Position numbers and translations under genes: made by a program. From the NCBI GenBank assembly GCA_004335835.1, contig RWJK01001937.1, positions 1-64,000 on the forward strand: DNA of 64,000 nt, read 5' to 3'. The notes under the pieces were generated by a model, which worked only from the letters and a program-made list of their open reading frames with translations, was not told where the DNA came from and did not search any database. This document shows positions 1 to 10,607 of the stretch, piece after piece; within the stretch, counting starts at the first letter, position 1; each line of letters opens with the position of its first letter. The stretch comes from Scenedesmus sp. ARA3. Lineage: Eukaryota > Chlorophyta > Chlorophyceae > Sphaeropleales > Scenedesmaceae.

Positions 1-41
<41 letters not shown>

Positions 42-132
42 AGGACTTGCTGCCGCTGGCTGCATTGCCCGTCAAGGCAGCCATCCAGGAGATGTCTGTG
101 GGCCATGCCTTGGCCAATGTCGCTGTTTGCCT

Positions 133-183
<51 letters not shown>

Positions 184-315
184 GCCTGCAGGACTTGCTG
201 CCGCTGGCTGCGCTGCCGGTGAAGGCAGCCATCCAGGAGATGTCTGTGGGGTACGCCATGGCCAACGTCGCTGTTTGCGTGGCTGCTGCTGCTGCTGCTG
301 CTGCTGCCCCTGCAG
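1..315 (+). repeat. Two upstream echoes of the GULLO exon 5' edge, each behind a (CTG)n tract
   Basis: The first ~75 bases of the exon at 316 (DLLPLAALPVKAAIQEMSVG) occur twice more, at 44 and 192, each directly after a (CTG)n run ending in CAG. Offsets are 148 and 124 bp. After about 80 bases the two upstream copies leave the exon sequence and run straight into the next CTG tract. Only the third copy continues into the rest of the exon. This is a tandem duplication of acceptor plus exon start. Confidence 0.9.
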
Positions 316-1905
316 GATTTGCTGCCGCTGGCTGCGCTGCCGGTGAAGGCAGCGATCCAGGAGATGTCTGTGGGGCATGCCATGGCCAACGACCTGAGCA
401 GCAAGCGTAAGATGTTTGCAGGTGTGGGTGACACCAACCTCATGCAGGTGGGTGGGCACGAGAAAGGTTTGAATAGGTTCCAGTTCTGAGACTAGGGTTC
501 TGGAAGTTAGGGGCTGAAGCCTAATCCTAATCCCTGCGGGCTTGGGCGACACCAACCTCATGCAGGCAGAAAACATACTGTTTTGAGATCCAGAAGCCGG
601 TTGAAATCGTCATGTTGCATCCAGAGTTACAGGTGGAAGAACAGGATGAGGGGCAGAGCAACTGCAATTGCATGATGTTGATTAGGAGCACTAGTCCGCA
701 GCGCACGGATAACAGGAGCAGATTTGTACGTGAGGGGTTGATGAAGGTGTTCAGAAGGCATCAGCAGCATTCATGCAGCGGCTGCCTTTGATGCTGGCAA
801 CATTGGACAACCTGGACTGGGGTCAGCTGCGGAGGATGCAGCAGCCCTGCGGCACAAATGCTTCAAAAACCTGTTTTGGTCTACTTTCCGCACATTCTCA
901 CGCATGCTCAATGCTGCCTACATTGCTTGCAGTCTGCTTCATGCGGCAAGAGTTGCCTGTGGAACCAAGGCGCCAAAATTGCGATGGATGACATCCACAT
1001 GAGCATCGAACTGGAGCAGCTGGGAGACTGGATATCGGACGTCAAGAAGCTCGTCGCAGCTGACCTGCACGAACACGGAGTAAAGAAGCACCGCTATCTA
1101 TCGCCGGGCTACTTCTGGCTGCGATTCGGCAGCGGCTCGCAGGACTTTTTGAGTCATACGAGCAACATGACAGCTCCTGTACACGTTCAAATGAGCTTCA
1201 TGAAGAGCATGATTAACCCGCTGCAGCCCAGCAAGTTCGGGTGGATCCTGGAGGTCATCGAGCAGCTCACGCTGTGCAAGTGAGTGCAAGCCATTGCAGT
1301 GTTGGCGTTCGAAGCAGCTCAGGTGTCTGGGTAGCAGCTGTTCCTTGCTGCTGCAAACAATGATGCAGGGAGTGCGAGTCATCAAATTGCTTCACGGGAC
1401 CAACCAGGGTTTGCGGCTGAGGTAAAACTCTCAGTCACTGAGCTGCACAGTACAGCGGCAGCCTGTGATGCAGGAACAGGATGGCGCCACTGACATCGCC
1501 TGCTGCGTAGGCTTCACCAGCAGCAGCTACATTGTGCAGCCATTGCCCGGTTCTCTCATTGTGACATGTACTGCTGTTGTACTGCTTCACCCGCGCAGGT
1601 ACAAGGCGAAGCCCCATTGGGGCAAGAACCACCAGCGGGACTTCATGCACCCCAGCTGCCACATTGTGGACCACCTGCCTTTCTGGGAGAAGGCAATGGC
1701 CTTCAGAAGCAGCAGCGATCCGGACCAGATCTTTGAGCCTCAGCTGTTCGCCGACATGGCTGCAAAAGCACCTCACAGACTGTCAGAAGGATGCGCATTG
1801 AGGGGCGAGTGCTTCTGTGAGCAGGACGAGCACTGCGCACCAGGTTTCCAGTGTGTGCCATCTCTTGCATTCAGTGAGTACAAGTGCTGTAAGCCGATGT
1901 TTTGA
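316..1905 (+). CDS. L-gulonolactone oxidase, plant type (3' part; gene starts before the window)
   Basis: FAD-linked sugar-lactone oxidase of the GULLO/ALO family, which makes ascorbate or related acids from aldonolactones. Three exons fit in phase: 316-447, 933-1279 and 1599-1905 (TGA). The first ends in MFAGVGDTNLMQ, matching the family segment before the conserved Cys/Trp motif. The second starts SASCGKSCLWNQG and carries the ALO-domain stretch SPGYFWLRFGSGS. The third contains KPHWGKNH, the C-terminal signature of aldonolactone oxidases, then the Cys-rich plant-specific tail (CALRGECFCEQDEHC). Donor and acceptor phases agree (CAA|GTGAGT joined to CGCAG|GTACAAG gives Lys). The FAD-binding half must lie before base 1. 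The Cys-rich end is typical of plant GULLO proteins. I am confident of the family, less so of the substrate. Confidence 0.85.
535..565 (+). repeat. Echo of GULLO exon 3' edge
   Basis: The end of the exon closing at 447 (GVGDTNLMQ coding) is repeated 118 bp downstream inside the intron. The donor GT of the true exon is replaced by GC in the copy, so this copy is probably not usable. Confidence 0.8.
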
Positions 1906-4087
1906 GCTGCAGCATTGGCCCCATGGCTGCAACAAAAGGCAGCAGTATAACTCGGATCGGATTGCAGTGGTTTGATGACTGCAGCAGTAGTCGGGGGACA
2001 CCCATGCACACTACTAGTATGCACCTGTTAAATGTGTCCTCATGCAAACAATGGGTGACGCGCGCGTGGGTGAGTTGGTGGCTGCAGCAGCCACAGCAGC
2101 TTGCAGTCATTCTGCTGTCATGGCAGAAGCAAGTGCCATTTGTGAACGCCGTTGCGCTTGTAACCGTTGCTGCTCATATTGTATACGGCAGTTGCTGCAG
2201 TTGCAAGTCACTGGTCAAAGGTCCCTGCAGGTCGCCTGTCTACAAATGGCCTGCACACCTGGGTTATCAAATTTTCACCGATTCTTTGGTGTTGGATGAA
2301 TGCTGCAGCAAAACCATGATGCAAACCATGTTCAAAACAGCTGGCAGCTGAGACGTTCAGGCGGCAGATGGCTCACAATACTCAGTCCTACAGCGGATCC
2401 GGCCGGAGGCATGCCTTATGCTGCCTTGGTGTGTTGCATGTTTAACTAATCGAAGCAGCCTGTTTGTCATGTTTGGAACATAGTTGTGTGTGTGCACAAG
2501 TGACCGGCATGCCTTCTGTGTGCTGACTTGTGAGGAGATGCTGTTGCCATTAGGAACACAACCCTGTATACACGTGTGCCAAGGCACAACTTGTTGAGCT
2601 AGCAATCCAGGGCGGACTCCGCCGTGACTTGATGGTGGCAGTGTGGATGCAGAGCTGAGCAGCAAGCTTGCATGCTTAAGCCCATGCTTGCATGCGCATC
2701 CATCTGGACGGTTGTTGGCTGCTTTCACGGCGGCGTTGATGCTATGGCTTGTAGGCAACATGATTTGGTGTGCTGCTTTTGTGTACATGTGGCAGCTACG
2801 CAGCACCGTTACATCTGTTCATGCGTGACTTTTACAAGCTGCTCTGGACAGTTTCAATTCTTTTTTTCACAGCGATGATGTTCACAAGGACCCAGAGCAC
2901 ACTGCATACATACCCAGCAGAGCAGGTTGCGGTTGGCTACCTTGGACCTGCTTGTAACTGTTTCTCAGAGTACAACGCTCATGCAGCTCGTTGCCCGTGG
3001 AGTAGCTTTTATAGAAGTTTGAAGCTCTCAAGGGCACTGCCTACGTGTGCATGTACAGGCAGGGCAAAACCTGGCTTCGATGTCCTATATTCAGTAAATT
3101 AACCCAGCAGCAGGCGCCTGTGTCAATATTGGCTTTCTGCTGCTGCTTTGCGCCCCAAGCGTCTTCAAGGCAGCTCCGTGACCCTGCAGTGACTGCTGAC
3201 TGCCAGGCAAGCATTAGCCTGATGATGGTCAAGCAACCTGTCGCATGTAGCATGCAGTCGTGCTTTCCAGTTGTTTGTAAACAGCTTGCTGAGCGATGAA
3301 CTCTCGGACAGCAGAGCAGTTGCCAGGCCCAGTCAAGTTCTCATACAACAGCCTTCAAGGCAAAGTTTGGTGTGGGTCCTGATTGATGTGCCGGCCGTAG
3401 CAACCCAGCGGCAGGCACTTATGGCGATTTTGGTCCACTGCATCGCTGCTGTTGTTGCTTCTGTTTGCCAAGCATTTGTCAGGCAGGCAGCTGGCTGCTG
3501 ACTGCAGTCAGCCAGCTGGCAGGCCAGCACCACTGCTGATCCTGTCCTGATGTGTGCCAAGGCAGCCTGCTTGATGCATCATATGGCAATTGCCTGGAAG
3601 TTCGATCCAAAAACACGTCATCTGTTTAGTCTGTGCATATGCTGCGCTCTTAGCAAGCACCGAAGCTCTTGACGACAGGGCTTGCACGAAGCAGCAGCAC
3701 CACACAACTCTGAGCCAGCACGATTAGCTCACCTGTGCTTGCTCGAATTATCCCCAACTTGCAGGCATTTGGTCCAGCTTCTTCATTTCTATAACCATCT
3801 AAAACTGTTTTATTAAAAGCTGTCGTGTTTATCGCGAGGAGGTGGTAGAAGTTGCATCCCGGCCCGCTTAGGGGAGTTAGTCTATGCCTTTGTCTATGCC
3901 GGCTCGAGCTCGGCTGGAGCCTGGCCGTCCTGGAAGGTATATAGGGTGCTCCGGTGTCTCGCCAGCTATCAGTGCACTTGCAGTCCTGGCCAACAGAGCT
4001 GGAACAGTCTCGAAAGCAACAAGTTGCGCGCCAAAACTGTTTGCAACTAGCACGCCTTCTTGCTCTCGCTCTAGCTGCTACTAAGTG
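1906..4087. other. Intergenic region between GULLO and lipase
   Basis: About 2.2 kb. It should hold the GULLO 3' UTR and, at its right end, the lipase promoter and leader. Open frames here on both strands are short, show no family motif and have no consistent splice phase, so none is called as a gene. Confidence 0.5.
3938..3944 (+). promoter_or_regulatory. TATA-like element of the lipase gene
   Basis: TATATAG lies in GC-richer surroundings about 150 bp before the lipase ATG, a reasonable distance for a TATA box plus short 5' UTR. Called from sequence alone. Confidence 0.4.
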
Positions 4088-6714
4088 ATGCACAAGAGCA
4101 GCACCATGGGTTCGATAGGCTTTGCCGGGCTGCTGCTGGCCCTCAGGCTCGTTCAGGCCCGTGCAGGCTACCTGCCCAACTCGCAGTCTGCCCCGCCGTC
4201 CCAGACTGCCCTTGCCAACGACTTCTGCTCCATCGGTGGTGATGACCTGCTCCCGTCGCAAAACTTCTGCACGACCGCCGGCCTGAACAAAGATGAGCCA
4301 CCCACCGACAAGACCTGCAAGCTGCTGGACATTGCGGAGCGGCTGGCAGCATCTGTCGTGGTCCCCACAGGACCTGCAGCATGCACTGCGATGCTGCAGA
4401 CATCTGTTGTTGGTAAGCAACTGCTCAGCCATCCCACTGCAACGGTGCATGTCAAACTGTGTGCCAGGCCAGCCTGCACTGCTGACAGCACGGCTGCTGC
4501 AAGTTGCACACAGATTGCATCAAGAAACTGGCAGCAGAAGCAGCATGCATCAGCAGTCGTGCTCAGCTTTTCTTTATTTCCTGTCCTGCAGCTGCCCGAT
4601 AGATAATGTGCTGCAAACCGCCGTCATCACTGCTGACATATCCATGTGTTGCCGCTGCTGCTGCTGCTGCTGTGTGTGTGTCTTCCTGTGCAGGCCCTGC
4701 CGCCCCTGTGCCTCTGATCGATGCGCACCCCCTGCCGGGCACCTTTGTGGATCTGCAGTTTATTGGCGCTGAGGGCCCCAGCGCGTACTGGCACTGGAAG
4801 CACCTGAACAACTTCCAGGTGAGCCGACATCTCCCTCAGCCGGCAATGATGTCTGATGCACTGGCATGCATGCAAACACATGCCACACACATGTACTAAT
4901 CCACAGGCTGACACAGTAAGACGGCAACCTTCAGACAGCCTGCGTGGCATTCCTAGTGTCTGCTGCTGCAGCGCTTTCATTGCTGCCAGTGCGGTGGCTG
5001 ACCATCTGCTGCTGCTGCTGCTGCTGCTGATCTGCTGTCCCTGCAGCTGTGGGCCCCTTGTGCCACCTCAAAGGCCAGCACCACCTCCACCAAGGGCTAT
5101 GTCAAGAATGATAACAAGGCCCTGGAGTGAATGCGGCCAGCCGGCTGGACGGTGCTGTCCACGCTGTGGGTGCCCACATCGCTGTACTCCAACACCAGCT
5201 CGCCCATCGCCACCATCCTGACAAACAGCAAGACCAAGCAGATGACCATCCTCATCAGGGGCACACAGACCCTGGCAGACCTGCTCACAGGTGAGGCCGC
5301 ATTGCTGGGCAGCTGACAGCGCAGCATGATTTGGGCTAGCTGTGCAATTCTGCTGTTGTGCTGTTGTGCTTTGATAGACCTCCTGCCACGACCATGTTGC
5401 CTGCATGCAGCTGCTGCTGAGCCAGGCATCCTCCCTGACAGCTGCCGTGTGCGTATGCCCTGCTGCTGCTGCTGCCTTCCTGCAGACCTGCGCTACAACC
5501 TGAACAGCACGGGCAGCCTCAAGTTTCCCGGCAAGACCCACCAGGGCTTTACTGAGCTGACCAATGCGCTGTGGCGCAACGGCGTGCGTGAGGCGCTGTA
5601 CAGCAACGTCGTGAAGGGCTCCATCACCAGCGTGTCCATTGCAGGCCACAGCATGGGGGGCAGCGTGGCCACCCTGCTGGCATATGCTGCTCAGGTGGGG
5701 CGCTGAGCCGGGACTGCCTGCATACCTGCATGCTGATGCATGTGGATGATGATGCTGCCTGTGCCATGCAGTGTTTGGCTGCCTGCCTGCCTGTGTTTCA
5801 GCCTCCGGAAGCTTTCTTACAGTGCTATTGCTACCCAGCTGTACTCCTCTGGTTTGACGTGGTTTGGGCTCTGGAAGCTTGCGCCCTGCACAGTGTTGTG
5901 ACACTGCTCTGCTGCTGCCGTTGCTGTTGCTTGCAGGGCTACCTGCTCAGCCAGCCCAAAACAAAGACCATCAAGAATGTCAAGGTGGATGCGTACCTTT
6001 TTGCAGCTGCCAACGTGGGCAATGCTGATTTTGTGGAGGATTTCAACCACCTGGTCAATGCAAGGAGGTGAGGGCGAGCGCTGGCAGCAACAGTCTTCCA
6101 GCCCATGTCTGCTTGTGTTTGCACCGCTACAGCCTTGTTGATCAGCAACACATGTCTGCTTGTGCCTGCACCGCTACAGCCTTGATGTTCAGCAGCTGAT
6201 GCTCCACATCATGTCAACCCTGTCAGCCCGTGTCCTGTCAACTCACCTTCTGCCGCGTTGCGCTGCTGCTGCTGCTGCTGCTGCCTGCAGGTACTCCTTT
6301 GCGTTTGACTTGATCCCCCAGCTGCCCTGCACCCCCCGCATGGCCGCCTGCCCCAACATGCTGGTGCCCACGCCCCCCAGCCCCACAGGCTTCTGGGAGT
6401 ACGCCAGCGTTGGTGGCCTGATCACGATGGGCCCACAGATGATGCCTCAGCAGCCGACGCAGTGGAATTTCTTGGTGGCAATCACCCCGTGCCAGGCGGT
6501 GCGCTTTGTGGCCGCCACACACAGCTGCAGCTACAGCTGCTTCTTGTCTCAGTTTGCCGGCGATTTGAACAACAGCTGCCTGCTGTGGGACAAGAACACT
6601 CCATACGGCCAGGGCGTTGTTGGCGGCGCGGGCACATACTGTGCCGCGGGGCTGGGCCTGTTCCCTGTGACGGATGGTGCGCAGTACCCCGAGTACATCA
6701 ACTTTGACGATTAA
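4088..6714 (+). CDS. Secreted class 3 lipase, six exons, with an in-frame TGA in exon 3
   Basis: Triacylglycerol lipase of the class 3 (fungal-type) alpha/beta-hydrolase family. Exons: 4088-4412, 4694-4818, 5047-5290, 5486-5694, 5937-6067, 6291-6714; all junction phases agree. The N-terminus has a signal peptide (IGFAGLLLALRLVQARA); a second ATG at 4106 has the better start context. Exon 3 encodes the family strand TILIRGTQTLADLL. Exon 4 encodes the nucleophile elbow GHSMGGS, with the catalytic Ser near residue 287. FDLIPQLP in exon 6 fits the catalytic Asp region. Cys residues in the last exon suit a secreted protein. Odd point: codon 178 (5128-5130) is TGA between conserved halves of exon 3, with no splice site to remove it. 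It may be a true nonsense mutation, a sequence error or read-through. Confidence 0.85.
6104..6196 (+). repeat. 47-bp tandem duplication in lipase intron 5
   Basis: Two near-identical 47-bp units (CATGTCTGCTTGTG... through ACAGCCTTG) lie end to end between the donor at 6068 and the acceptor at 6290. It is purely intronic, unlike the exon-edge echoes. Confidence 0.8.
6263..6290 (+). promoter_or_regulatory. CTG-tract splice acceptor of lipase intron 5
   Basis: A (GCT)n run followed by GCCTGCAG forms the 3' end of intron 5. It is one of at least eight introns in this window in which a sense-strand CTG run stands where the polypyrimidine tract is expected. Confidence 0.6.
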
Positions 6715-7657
6715 TGCTTGTCCTACCTCTCAACCATCTGCTAGCAAGAACCTTGTGCTGCATCTCGCTGCTGACCAACAATTTGGTGGTTGGTGTGGCA
6801 ATGATGGAATGTTGAACATCAGTTCTCTCATAAAATCCCAGAGTATGGGAATACTGATTGCAATGAACTTTTTGTAGACATCTGTATATATCTTTGGTGT
6901 TTCAAACGTGTGTTATTACTGGTGGTGCACGGGCGAATCTGTTGCAGAGCCTGCCTGCAGGCCTGATATCTTTGAATATTCGTTGAGAAAAAACTATATG
7001 TACTACTGCCGGCGTATGTTGGGCAACCTGAGGCGGTGGTCCAGTTTCTAGGTGGTTGGCCAGTCTTATATGTAACATTTCACTGGCCTTGACTGGCACG
7101 GGAGGTGTGGTTTGCGTTGTTGTGCCCAAACAAGGCTGGTGAACAAAGTTTGGCATCGTTGCACAAAGAACACCAGGGTTGATTGGTGCGGCCAAGTACC
7201 CCATTTCCGGAGACATGGACAGGTCAGCAGTGATGGCTGCTGTATGGTGTATAATTGCCTGCTGGAGCCCATACTCTTCTGTGCAATGCAGAAAAAAGAC
7301 AGGCCTGGTATGGACCTGCGAGTTGTATTGTAACAACTCATTCCTATCCTTCTACGGGTTGACACAAGGCTTGCTTGACAGACATCCCCTCACAACCCGT
7401 GTGTTACACAATCTACCGTCGCTAGCCTGCTTGCATGGCTCCAATTGCAAGCCCTCTATCAACAACCATGCAAAAACTGCATGGCTCCAATTGCAAGCCC
7501 TCTGTCAACAACCATGCAAAAACTGCATGGCTCCAATTGCAAGCCCTCTGTCAACAACTATGCAAAAACTGCATGGCTCCAATTGCAAGCCCTCTGTCAA
7601 CAACCATGCAAAAACTGCATGGCTCCAATTGCAAGCCCTCTGTCAACAACCATGCGG
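6715..7657. other. 3' intergenic region between convergent lipase and COQ7-like genes
   Basis: The two genes converge here, so this stretch holds both 3' UTRs. Apart from the 46-bp minisatellite at its right end I see no gene. Confidence 0.5.
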
Positions 7658-7660
7658 CTA
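7434..7660 (+). repeat. 46-bp minisatellite, about five copies
   Basis: The unit beginning CATGGCTCCAATTGCAAGCC and ending in CATGCAAAAACTG repeats about five times with only a few substitutions. The frames open across it are by-products of the repeat. It abuts the stop codon of the COQ7-like gene on the minus strand. Confidence 0.95.
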
Positions 7661-9251
7661 CACTCTGCCAGATGCTGCCACTGCTGCATCTGCCACTGCC
7701 TTCACCACTGCGCCCAGCACCCCTCCCAGCCCTACATCAGCCAGCGACTGCGCCTGTGTTAGTGACACGATGTCGGGTGGGGCCGGGCACCCCTCGTCTG
7801 CTCGCTCCATGTTGCGCAGCTTGATCATGACAGCACGCACATCAGCCGCCTGCAGCAGGAGCAACAGCAGCAGCAGCAGCAGCAGCAAGACTCAGCTCAG
7901 TTTCACCAGTGCGACTGCAACAACACACAAAAGCTGTGAAACATTGATGCATGCTATTGCCGACTCGTGCATGGCCCAGCAGTGACTTACTGGGACCAAG
8001 GGCCAGTGCAGACCAGCTGGCAGTGCTGAACTGCGCAAAAAGCCCACCTGTTTAATCAGACCTAATGTCCTCCCTCGGCAAAAGCGCCTGTTCAGGTACG
8101 ATACGATACCCAGTGCGCAGCCAGCACTGCAGTGATGTCACTGCTGCTCTCACCTCATCACTGAGCCCTGCCTCCCTCATAGCTCTCAGCTAATCATTGT
8201 ACAGCCCAGTCGGGCTCTCCTGCAAAGACTCCCAGCACTGCATTACACAGCTAGCATCGCACTGCTGTCAACTGCTGCTCTCACCTCATCGCTAACCCCT
8301 GCCTCCCTCACGACTCAAACAACTGATGCATCAGGCAGCACACTTACCAGGCGCAGCTAGCATCACACTGCTGTAGGCCGTCTGTCTTATGCTGCTGCTC
8401 CCACCTCATCGCTCAGTCCTGCCTCCCGCATGGCCCGCAGCTGGTCATTGTACAGCCCAGTGAGGCTCTCCTGCAAAGACTCCCAGCACTGCATTACACA
8501 GCTAGCATCGCACTGCTGTCAACTGCTGCTCTCACCTCATCGCTAACCCCTGCCTCCCTCATGCCCCTGCCTCCCTCATGGCTCAGGTAACTGATGCATC
8601 AGGCAGCACACTTCACCAGGCCCAGCTAGCATCACAATGCTGTCTGCCGTCCGTATACTGCTGCTGCTCTCACCTCATCGCTCAGCCCTGCCTCCCGCAT
8701 AGCTCTCAGCTGGTCATTGTACAGCCCAGTGAGGCTTTCCTGCAACGCTCCCAGCACTGCGTTGCGCGCTGCTGGCGGCGCCAGCGCTGCAGCAGCGCCT
8801 GCTGCCATGCCAGCCCCTTGCAGCAGCGACAGCAGCGCTGAGGGACGCACCCGGTACCTGCAAGCACCAGCAGCAGAGATGCAGCGGCCACAGCGAATGC
8901 GATGTTGGCGGACTGGACTGCAGCAACGCAGCAGCTGTGCAGGTGAGGGCTTACAGAGTGCTTCCCGTTGCCTGGGCATCCTCATGCGCCAGGCAGCTTG
9001 CTGTTAACGCTGCTGATCTGCGCTAGGCTGCTTGCTGCCAACGCTGCTGACCTGCGCCGGGCTGCTTGCTGCCAACGCTGCTGATCTACGCTAGGCTACT
9101 TGCTGCTTACGCTGCTGATTACTGGCCCACTGCAGGTGCATGCGTGTTGCCTGAGTGCATCTGCTGCCTGCGAGGACGCAGATCTGCTGGCAGAGCTTTC
9201 GCACTGCAGCAGCACCACCAGCTGCACGGCCACCTCCGCACCATGCTTCTC

Positions 9252-9297
<46 letters not shown>

Positions 9298-10334
9298 AGC
9301 TGCTTTCCCTGCCACCATAACCAGGAAACACCATCATGCGCAAGCTCAGTTGCGCACTCGCACCTCGGCATCAGCTGCTGCACTGTATGCAGTGCGTCCT
9401 GCTCCTGCTCCGCAAAGAAAGCAGCATCAGGCCTGTTGCGCAGCACCAGCTGCTGCCCCACCAGCACCTTGGCCATGGCAGCCTGCAGCAGCGCCGGCAG
9501 CAACACATCAGGCATGTGGAGCGCAAGAATCGGCTGTGCTGTGCAGCGCAAGCTCTGCTATGCTAGTGCTGGACCCACACTAACACTGCCAAGAGTTATC
9601 AATGGCTGGCTGGTGTGCTGCTGCCGGCACGTGCGCGTTGTCACATCATTGGCCACAGACATTGCACTGTCCGCTAATGATGGCAACAGCTGGTGGTCCG
9701 CACACGTCTGACGTTTTGGAAGCAATTAGCTATCACTGCCAACAGTGGATGATGCAAAGTCTGTAATCGATGATGAAACAATGCGCGCTCTGGCAGTAGC
9801 TCATCAGCTGTCAGCTGATGAGCTACTGCCAGCGCGTGCATTCTTCATCATTAAAAAGGGACTTTGCATCCATTACTGTTGGAAGTGATAGCTGGTTGGT
9901 TCCAGAACTGCCACAAGCTCAACATGTTGGGCTAGCTAGCTAGTGCACTCCGCACCACACACCTCTGCAACATGTGCTTTGCGCAGCAGCTCCCGCAGCA
10001 CTTGCTGCTTGTCCATAGGCTGCTCTGGTTCACCTTCGTAGTAGAATTCGTCGTGCTGGTAGTGCTGCTGCTGTTGGTGCTGCTGGAGATCATGGTGTTG
10101 GTGGTGTGTGGAGCTGCTGCTACTGCTGCAGTACCGCCAGCTGCTGCCTGCTGTTGCTCCAGCTGCTGCCCCCAACAAGGAGTTGATGTGTGACAATTGT
10201 GACGCCCATGGTGCTGCTGGAGCCACTGAGTGCTGCAGCAGGGCTGTACACGCCAATCGGGAGCAGAGCTGCATGCTGGCAGTGACACCAGCGGACGGAA
10301 GCATTGGCAACGCTGATATGGTCGTGCAGAACAA
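7658..10334 (-). CDS. COQ7-like (demethoxyubiquinone hydroxylase family) protein with altered diiron ligands
   Basis: Four exons on the minus strand: 9963-10334, 9364-9482, 8674-8857, 7658-7849; all phases agree, giving 288 residues. COQ7 is the mitochondrial diiron hydroxylase of the penultimate ubiquinone step. The Ser/His/Gln-rich N-terminus looks like a mitochondrial presequence plus linker. Family landmarks follow in order: HVAEAAMAKVLVGQ (first Glu, residue 124), AEQEQDALHTVQQLM, YRVRPSALLSLLQGAG, LQESLTGLYNDQL (Glu 204) and a C-terminal helix with Glu 240. The two His ligands of the ExxH motifs are not conserved: Ala 154 and Asp 243 stand in their places. It may be inactive, use different chemistry, or work structurally. 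It shares a 273-bp divergent promoter region with RRP36. Confidence 0.8.
8151..8670 (-). repeat. Ladder of donor-side echoes of COQ7-like exon 3
   Basis: Reading the minus strand, the 3' end of exon 3 (ending REAGLSDE, then GTGAG) recurs downstream in intron 3. Copies of 85-90 bp have exon-like ends at 8405 and 8154; shorter copies end at about 8535 and 8285. Including the true donor, steps are 139, 130, 120 and 131 bp. The copies keep CTCATC|GTGAG-type donors; one carries an in-frame stop. Flanking intron sequence is repeated with them, so these are true tandem units. Confidence 0.85.
9006..9120 (-). repeat. 34-bp tandem repeat in COQ7-like intron 2
   Basis: About 3.4 copies of a 34-bp unit centred on AACGCTGCTGATCTGCGC (plus strand). 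Intronic, with no coding role. Confidence 0.85.
9255..9299. repeat. (CTG)15 microsatellite in COQ7-like intron 2
   Basis: An uninterrupted plus-strand CTG run. In the sense of the minus-strand gene it is a CAG run in mid-intron, so it is not an acceptor tract. Confidence 0.95.
9713..9909. mobile_element. Imperfect ~197-bp foldback (MITE-like) in COQ7-like intron 1
   Basis: The two halves are inverted copies. The outer arms share AGCTATCACT, CAACAGT and ATGCAAAGTC; the inner arms share CTGGCAGTAGCTCATCAGCT around a centre near 9811. The RNA from either strand would fold into one long hairpin. No transposase and no certain target duplication were seen, so a non-autonomous element or a small-RNA precursor are both possible. 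Confidence 0.7.
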
Positions 10335-10607
10335 GCAAGAGAAACGATCACAAAGTCAACAATCGCTCATTCGCATCGGTTGCTGTTGAAAGCTCGTTGC
10401 TGCGTTGCGGTGTCACAAGGGCTTGTCATTCTCAACTACCGTTCGAAGAAGGCACAATCCGTGACGACAGCTGCTTTAAACTGTTTATGTCTACGTGATT
10501 CAGCAACTTACGTGACAAAGATTACTCGCTGACACTCCAGGCCGGTGACAGCAGCCTTTCTTCTGCCTCGTCGGTGTTCACTTGCTTCAACGCCGTTCCA
10601 CACCAAC
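10335..10607. promoter_or_regulatory. Divergent promoter region, COQ7-like / RRP36
   Basis: Only 273 bp separate the two start codons on opposite strands, so both promoters and 5' UTRs must lie or overlap here. No convincing TATA box is seen. Confidence 0.5.

Noticed and set aside
105..443. Poly-Leu, poly-Ala and poly-Ser frames through the CTG runs at the window start
   Set aside because: The runs are intron ends before splice acceptors; the frames have no phase-compatible junctions.
2357..2806. Minus-strand frame of about 149 codons between GULLO and lipase
   Set aside because: No motif, no plausible splice partners and low-information composition.
5128..5130. Selenocysteine reading of the lipase TGA
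   Set aside because: The lipase family has no known selenocysteine at this place and I cannot identify a SECIS element by eye.
7434..7660. CRISPR-like array
   Set aside because: Direct 46-bp repeats with no unique spacers, in a eukaryotic genome.
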